This document shows, in pieces, positions 33,777 to 38,870 of a stretch of DNA of 38,870 nt. Made by a program: the position numbers and the translations under genes. The stretch is from Bigelowiella natans CCMP2755. Lineage: Eukaryota > Cercozoa > Chlorarachniophyceae. A model generated the notes under the pieces. The model did no database searches. It was not told the origin of the DNA and was given only the letters and a program-made list of their open reading frames with translations. The stretch covers positions 1-38,870 of the forward strand of contig ADNK01002051.1 in NCBI GenBank assembly GCA_000320545.1. The letters are read 5' to 3'. Numbering within the stretch: the stretch's first letter is position 1; every line of letters begins with the position of its first letter.

Positions 33777-34190
33777 GGCGCAGAACCTAACCAACGCCAA
33801 CCAGGAAGAGCTGAAGGGAGGACGCGTGGTGTTCAATCACCAGCTGGTCAACGACTTGCCGCAGTGCTGCTACTTCAAGGAGGGCAAAGGAGAAACGCTG
33901 AACATGTACGTGCTGGTTGCAACTAGCGGGCGCGAGACAGCACTCGTGAGCATGTAGTAGTAGCATATGCTGTGCGGCTAGAAGTGAAAGGAGGAAACCA
34001 ACGGAGAGAGAGTGAGAGAGTGAGAGGGGCTGTTGATGGATGGATAGATGGGTGTCCATATTGTTCCCCATTCTTTCTGTGATTATTGTTTTCATTCAAT
34101 TCACCCTCAAGGACGGTGACCGAAGGTGTCTCCTGCCTCAAGCCTGTCAAGCCCTCCACTGGCGGCTTTTTCGGGAAGCTGTTGTTTTGA
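31032..34190 (+). CDS. Secreted calcium-binding EGF and TSP1-like protein
   Basis: Exons 31032-31179, 31263-31415, 31480-31530, 31598-31673, 31789-31856, 31945-32045, 32192-32214, 32432-32534, 33088-33175, 33406-33566, 33778-33905, 34112-34190 close in phase to 392 residues. The signal peptide is MRSSVFFCFCLCLSLNGLGA. A calcium-binding EGF module follows (DVNECEG, CGGYKCSCSG). Next is a short Cys block reading NCSDINGNYTGMIEMTCEKG, like a sushi fold. Then CPVDCVLREL, LTCGG and, across an intron, GSDGAECDETPTMESCKG resemble a thrombospondin type 1 repeat. The tail is rich in acidic residues with a CC pair. The 23-base exon is inferred only because it repairs phase. An alternative is that 32535-32760, which stays open in frame, is partly coding. 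It is probably an extracellular matrix or surface adhesion protein. Confidence 0.72.
32872..32945. repeat. (TA)n microsatellite in an intron
   Basis: A long TA run between exons 32432-32534 and 33088-33175 of the EGF/TSP1-type gene. Confidence 0.95.
33567..33777. repeat. Intron bounded by (GT)n at the donor and (AAC)n at the acceptor
   Basis: The donor GTATGTGTG runs straight into (GT)n. The acceptor CAG is the last unit of an (AAC)n run at 33744-33777. Both splice sites of this intron are embedded in microsatellites. Confidence 0.9.
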
Positions 34191-34989
34191 GTTTTCGAAT
34201 TGCGAGAAGCATACAGTGATGCTCCCCCCTCCCCCCCCCCCCCCGCGCCGAGATATCATGATCGCGTAGAGGTAAAGAGCACCACGAGGTTGATTATTAT
34301 GTCCGCAGAACAACAAACAATATCAGAAATGCAATCCTGAAAAAAGTGTACATCCTTCGGTTGCCCAACATACCGGGATGTACCGTGTGTTCGATGTACT
34401 CAATAAAGCTTTCGCCATTCAGCGTGCATGACGCATCGTAAGTCAATGTAGAAATAACATCACAGCGAATTATTGCCATTTTCACTGTCTCTTGCTCTGC
34501 GAGCTACTTGTGGTCACACGCACGCATGCGCACTGCCCGTGGCTATATCACATTTGTTTGCCATAAGCGTACTTGTGCGTGTACGCGCTTGAGAGAGACG
34601 GATGCAATGAAGTGATTAAATCTTTTCAATGGTCATCATCATGCATGTAGTTGTGCAATTACAAAGCTGCGGCTACGTGCAGCGCTCATGTTGTGCCTGT
34701 TTGTCTCTCCTGCTGTGCGTAGCTGTGCAATGCAGCGGCTACACCGCTTGTGCGCACGCGCATGAACAGCACATCCTAGCTAGTCTGTGCTACATGCCAT
34801 CTAGCCATGATGTACGTAGCTGTCATCAATGCAAGCTAGCATAAGGCTCTACATAGTGACATGTGTCCATGTAGCTGCATGCTTGTGCATACATGTATGA
34901 CTGAATCAGTCATAAATGCTATGTATGGAACGAAGCGCATTAATCATTCCCTACAAGAGATGCACAACACACGATACGCCACGTTATGA
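34191..34989. repeat. Spacer with palindromic-word-rich island 4
   Basis: From about 34490 the sequence is rich in GCATGC, TAGCTAG and GTAC words. A dispersed motif copy starts at 34595, and at 34719-34742 there is a 24-base exact match to 18701-18724 in island 1, in the same orientation. A minus-strand frame at 34297-34485 ends in a hydrophobic stretch but has no support as a gene. Confidence 0.6.
34402..34407 (+). promoter_or_regulatory. Possible polyadenylation word AATAAA
   Basis: AATAAA lies about 210 bases after the stop of the EGF/TSP1-type gene. It is plausible by position only. Confidence 0.3.
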
Positions 34990-36530
34990 TTAGATAGTGC
35001 TCTTCATTCGACGGCCGGAATCTAAGTCGCTGTTGAGCAGAGCGAAGTTCTTGCTCCGGAGTGCGGAGATGAGCTTCCCTTCAATCGCCCTCGCCATAGA
35101 AGCCCCCCCCTCCCGGCACAGGCCGAAGCACACGATGATGTCCGCACCAAAGGTCTGAATTTTTCCGAAAAGAGAGAATAAGCGTTTCAAGCAAAAGAGG
35201 TAGGTGGTAGAAGTTCGCAGAAGCCCCCCCTCTGCAAACAAGTGACTGGCGAGAAAAGAGCGGGAGAGAAAAGGAGAACGAGGAGGGGGTGATGATACAC
35301 CTTGCGATGCTGCTGGATGCGCTGGGAGATCTTATCTGTTTGCCCAACGTAGAGCCGGCCATCCACCGTGCAGCACACGTACCTAGGGTTGTTTTGGAAG
35401 GGGGGAGGGGGGGGGGGGGGGGGGGTGCATCATCCCTCTCATCCCCATGATCATGTCTATCAATTACGAGGTTTGGATTAGGGAGGGTGCAGACGCTGAA
35501 GTGAATGGTTGCGGCATTAGATGTTGCTTACACTGCGGAGAGTCCGTCTGCGTTGGGGCTAGGCATCTGATTCGATGTCACGACCGCTACACCGTTCTCC
35601 TCCTCCTCCTCCTCCCCACCCCCTCCCCCCTTTCTCACTGCCTCTCGCAGCATATCCATTGCCGTCTTGAAGACGAGTGCCCGTCGCACCTGAGGATGCA
35701 CGTTACGCAGCCGCTCTTCTATTGGCGGCGATGACGACGAAGACACCGGGAATGACGGCCTATAGGACGAAGCAAATTATGGTTTGGAGGGGGGGGGGGG
35801 GCAGAATGAGGATATGAGTCCAGACACAACGCTGACACAGAGGGTTGGGGGGCGGGCAGCGATCTCATGAGATGCGTTGTCTTCGATCAGCAGCAGCAGC
35901 CTACTGACGCGGCCAGACACCGTAAGAGAAAGGGAAGTCGGCTTTGGTGCTAGGATAATGCATTTTCGATCGTCTCCATCCATCGGTGTGTGCCGTACAA
36001 TCGTGTAATGATGGGTCACGGTGCGGGTGCTTGCACTTACGGTGTTGTTTTTGCTGCTACCGGAGTTCCAGTTGCGGCAGCCTTGATCGGTGCGGACCCT
36101 GTACCTGCGGCTGGCCCCTCCCCGTCGAGCCTCGTAGTAGCAGTCGCAGTAGCAAGAGCATCGGTCAAAATGCCCCCCCCTCCCTCCACAGGGGGTGGCG
36201 GGGGTTGTCGTCCGATCGTATCCTGGTGAATCGCGAAGTGTTGAAGGGTTTCTGCCGTCTTGAGGATGCCCTCACCCACCCCCTCTTGCCACGCTACTTG
36301 GAATGCAAGGGACTCTCTCGATCGCCCGGGTTGTAGCTTCCAAGTGTGGCGCAGTAGTGATGACGATGATGATGATGATGAGGAGGAGGAGGAGGAGACG
36401 CCGTCGTGAGCCCCCCTCCACCCTCCGGTCCCGTCATCGTTGGGGAGTCTTTCAAATAATATACATGTTTACTTATTTTATTTTATTCATTCATTTATGT
36501 TTATTCATGTACTCATTGTCACATCGTTAT

Positions 36531-36561
<31 letters not shown>

Positions 36562-36603
36562 GTGCATATGCGTCCGAACCCACACTTCAACACACATATA
36601 GCA

Positions 36604-36656
<53 letters not shown>

Positions 36657-37112
36657 TATACACTCAAACACACAAGAACACACGCGCTCGCGGAAGACAC
36701 ACACGCATTCCACCACAAACACACACAATCTCTCTCTCCGGAGCGACAATGATGGCAGCAGCGCTTCACAATCAAGGGGAAACAGCCATACTCACCGTTC
36801 CACATCCATTCGCATTTCGACGGTATTGTTCAGTTCAAGGAGCTCCGCATCACGCATGTCTAAGATTCGGTGCAGGTGAGTAGAGAATATCCCCTTGCAG
36901 CCCTCGGCGTCTAAATGGGCCAGAAACGCGCCGGCAATGGCTGCCCCTGCTGCCGCTTCGGTCCCACGGCACAGCTCGTCAACTAGGATGAGAGACTTCT
37001 CGCTCACCACCGCCGCGACGCCGGTCATCTCGCGCATTTCTACGGCGAATGCGCTTTTCCCCTCCACCTAGTTCAGCAGCAAAGAGCCGTCATCACGCCA
37101 GCCGTGCACGTC

Positions 37113-37188
<76 letters not shown>

Positions 37189-37582
37189 CGGGGAGTCTCT
37201 ACTGGCGCTGCGGAGGACAATGGCGTCGATATCCGGCACCTCGGCGTGCTCGCAGGGCACGCCAAGCCCCGCAGACGCGAGAAGCGCGACCGCGCAGACG
37301 GAGCGGAGCAGCGTCGACTTGCCAGCCATATTCGGTCCTGTGAGCAGCATCATGCCCTCCAGCGTCACTGAGTTCTTCACCGCCTCATCCTTTGCTAGCC
37401 AGTATGGCCACATATCGGACATCTCCAGCCGTCCTCTCGCTTTCGATTGAGACCACTTCACCGTTTCCGTGCCATTGCCTTCGGAGAGGTCGCTTTCGCT
37501 CGGAGAAGACACCAGCTCCGGCATCGTCCAGGAGCGCTGGCGCAGCTCCCGCGCGTGCTTTTCACACGCGCGCACGCACGCA

Positions 37583-37629
<47 letters not shown>

Positions 37630-38852
37630 TACGACTCACATCAAGGCTACGCGCGTGTAAGTAAGTGTTTTTACGGGCTACCGGCGTGTGCATGGTGGAA
37701 ACATGCTTCCCCGTCACCGCCACCACTGCTCACCCCCCCCCCCCCCCCCACCATCTTCTCGCGTGCGTGGAATCAGCGACAGGCCAGAAGGGGGCAGACG
37801 ATAATAACCAACCTGGTCCATACTCGCGACGACGAGAGCAAAGGTTGAGCACGCCGCGAGCGACTGTGCATGCCCCAGCAGCGTACGTGCGAGGAGCCTG
37901 AGCTCATTCTTTATCTGCTCATCCAGTGTCTGCGTAGCCCGCCGATAGGACCGCAGCGCCTTCTCCAACGCCTCTGTCGACCACCGGTCACTTACCTATT
38001 TTTTTTGGTCGGGGGGAAGGGGGGGAGGGGGGAGTAGCGCGCCGCAAAATTGCGAGCGTTCGAATGTAACCACGCAATCATTATTATTATTATTGTTACT
38101 CTTTTTTTTTTTACTATTTCCTTGAAAGAACACGAGTGTGAGGAGGAGAGCTAACATACCATGCGAGCGTTTCGATCCAAGGGCCGAATGAATTGGTACT
38201 GCGATCGCTGCTGCTTTCCTTCCTCCTCTTCCTCCTCCTCCTTCCCCGTGTTCTCCCCCCCCCCGGGCCTTGCCCCAGCCTGCTGCTTCTTGTCCTCCTT
38301 CTGCCTCTTCTCTAATTTGTCGGGGCGAAAGCCGGCCGGCGCTTTGAGCCACACAGCGTTGTTGTGACGGTCCCAGTTGATCTGGATGTTGTTTGCTGCA
38401 GAGGAAGGAGGAGGAGAAGCAGAAGAAGACGATGAGGAGGAGGAGGAGGAGGCTTCGAGGTACATCGCCCTCGCGGCAGTGAGAGTTCTGGCGCTTTCAT
38501 CGATGAGGTCGTCGCAGGCCTTCTTATAAGATGCGAGCTCTGATGCTACCCGAGACTCATGCACCCGATCGAGAAATCGGCCCTATAGGAGAGGCAGAGA
38601 GGGAAAGGGGGGGGGGGAGGAGGGGAGGGGAGGGGGGGGAAGGTTACGATAAAATGAATGCGGCGCGCCTGCAGATCCTGTTTTTTTGGGACTTGGAACG
38701 AACGCTGACATTGGGTGTAGAATCCCCCCCGCCGATGGGTGTTCTTCAAGGGAAGGGGGTGTCGAGCGCTAAATCTCCATGGGGCAAAACTGGTTACATC
38801 TTCAGGATTTGCTGATGCTGCATCTTCCATCTTACGACACAACGACGGTCTC
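34990..38852 (-). CDS. MSH1: MSH1-type MutS homologue with GIY-YIG domain, partial
   Basis: Nine exons (38798-38852, 38160-38582, 37813-37995, 37189-37557, 36796-37067, 36041-36448, 35532-35759, 35301-35382, 34990-35154) close in phase to 727 residues; the N-terminal part lies beyond the right edge. MSH1 protects organelle genomes from mutation and illegitimate recombination. The MutS lever and clamp (GRFLDRVHESRVASEL) lead to the ATPase: Walker A LLTGPNMAGKSTLLRS, then DSPVEGKSAFAVEM, Walker B LILVDELCRGTE, H-loop IFSTHLHRI, and TWKLQPGRSRESLAFQVA. DE-CRGTE and the DSP-GKS-F segment are typical of plant MSH1. The C terminus is a GIY-YIG nuclease: VYV and LYVGQT motif, Arg in ISQRIQQH, catalytic Glu in AIEGKLI. 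Poly-Ser and poly-Glu runs encoded by triplet repeats interrupt the protein between conserved blocks. Confidence 0.95.
36537..36658. repeat. (TA)n and compound (CA)n(GA)n tract in an MSH1 intron
   Basis: Lies in the intron 36449-36795. In the transcribed sense the compound part reads (CT)n then (GT)n. Confidence 0.95.
37117..37186. repeat. Compound (CA)n(GA)n tract in an MSH1 intron
   Basis: Fills the intron 37068-37188 almost completely. In the transcribed sense the donor is followed at once by (CT)n and then (GT)n. Confidence 0.95.
37582..37628. repeat. (CA)n microsatellite in an MSH1 intron
   Basis: A CA run close to the acceptor of exon 37189-37557, inside the intron 37558-37812. Confidence 0.95.
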
Positions 38853-38870
38853 CTAAAATTCCTCCGTTAC

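Noticed and set aside
34297-34485. Small minus-strand frame with a hydrophobic end
   Set aside because: It overlaps a likely 3' untranslated region with AATAAA and has no recognisable motif.
36519-36749. Frames made of Ile-Tyr, Cys-Val or Thr-His repeats here and at 32739, 37111 and 37392
   Set aside because: They are translations of dinucleotide repeats inside introns.

Overview
This is eukaryotic nuclear DNA from an intron-rich protist. Nearly every gene is cut into many short exons by GT-AG introns. Introns and spacers are full of simple repeats: (TA)n, (CA)n, (CT)n and trinucleotide runs. A plant-type MSH1 (MutS ATPase plus GIY-YIG nuclease), a plant-like apyrase, calpain-type and PAN/Apple-type proteins, and normal mitochondrial and ribosomal genes together suggest a microbial alga or related protist. 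The lineage cannot be fixed from the sequence alone. I assembled exon models by hand from splice signals and phase continuity. Where I say phases close, the coding frame joins across every intron.

Layout, left to right. 0.15-2.8 kb (-): an unrecognised multi-exon gene running towards the left edge. 2.98-8.4 kb (+): a 19-exon secreted protein with a concanavalin/laminin-G-like domain, Cys-rich modules and a PAN/Apple-like module. 9.65-11.9 kb (-): a GDA1/CD39 apyrase with all conserved regions. 12.3-13.9 kb (+): an unknown tail-anchored-like protein, divergent from the apyrase. 14.6-16.8 kb (-): an intronless 752-residue coiled-coil protein. 17.4-17.9 kb: box C/D snoRNA genes; two guides match conserved rRNA exactly at known methylation sites. 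18.07-19.76 kb: a palindromic-word-rich island with a decayed reverse-transcriptase-type fragment. 19.94-21.14 kb (-): mitochondrial ATP synthase OSCP, head-to-head with ribosomal protein eL6 at 21.97-22.8 kb (+). 23.1-24.4 kb: a second repeat island. 24.4-27.75 kb (-): a calpain with an intact catalytic triad. 28.6-29.75 kb: a third island. 29.9-30.1 kb (-): NOP10. 31.0-34.2 kb (+): a secreted protein with calcium-binding EGF and thrombospondin-1-like modules. 34.5-34.98 kb: a fourth island. 34.99-38.85 kb (-): the C-terminal two-thirds of MSH1, cut by the right edge.

The window mixes housekeeping genes (eL6, OSCP, NOP10, rRNA-guide snoRNAs), organelle genome maintenance (MSH1), nucleotide hydrolysis (apyrase) and two extracellular adhesion-type proteins. 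There is no sign of a bacterial-style operon. The spacers between them hold islands rich in CATG, TGCA, CTAG and GTAC words. These carry copies of one short element whose best-preserved copy lies at the 3' end of the reverse-transcriptase-type reading frame, so the islands look like graveyards of one retroelement family.
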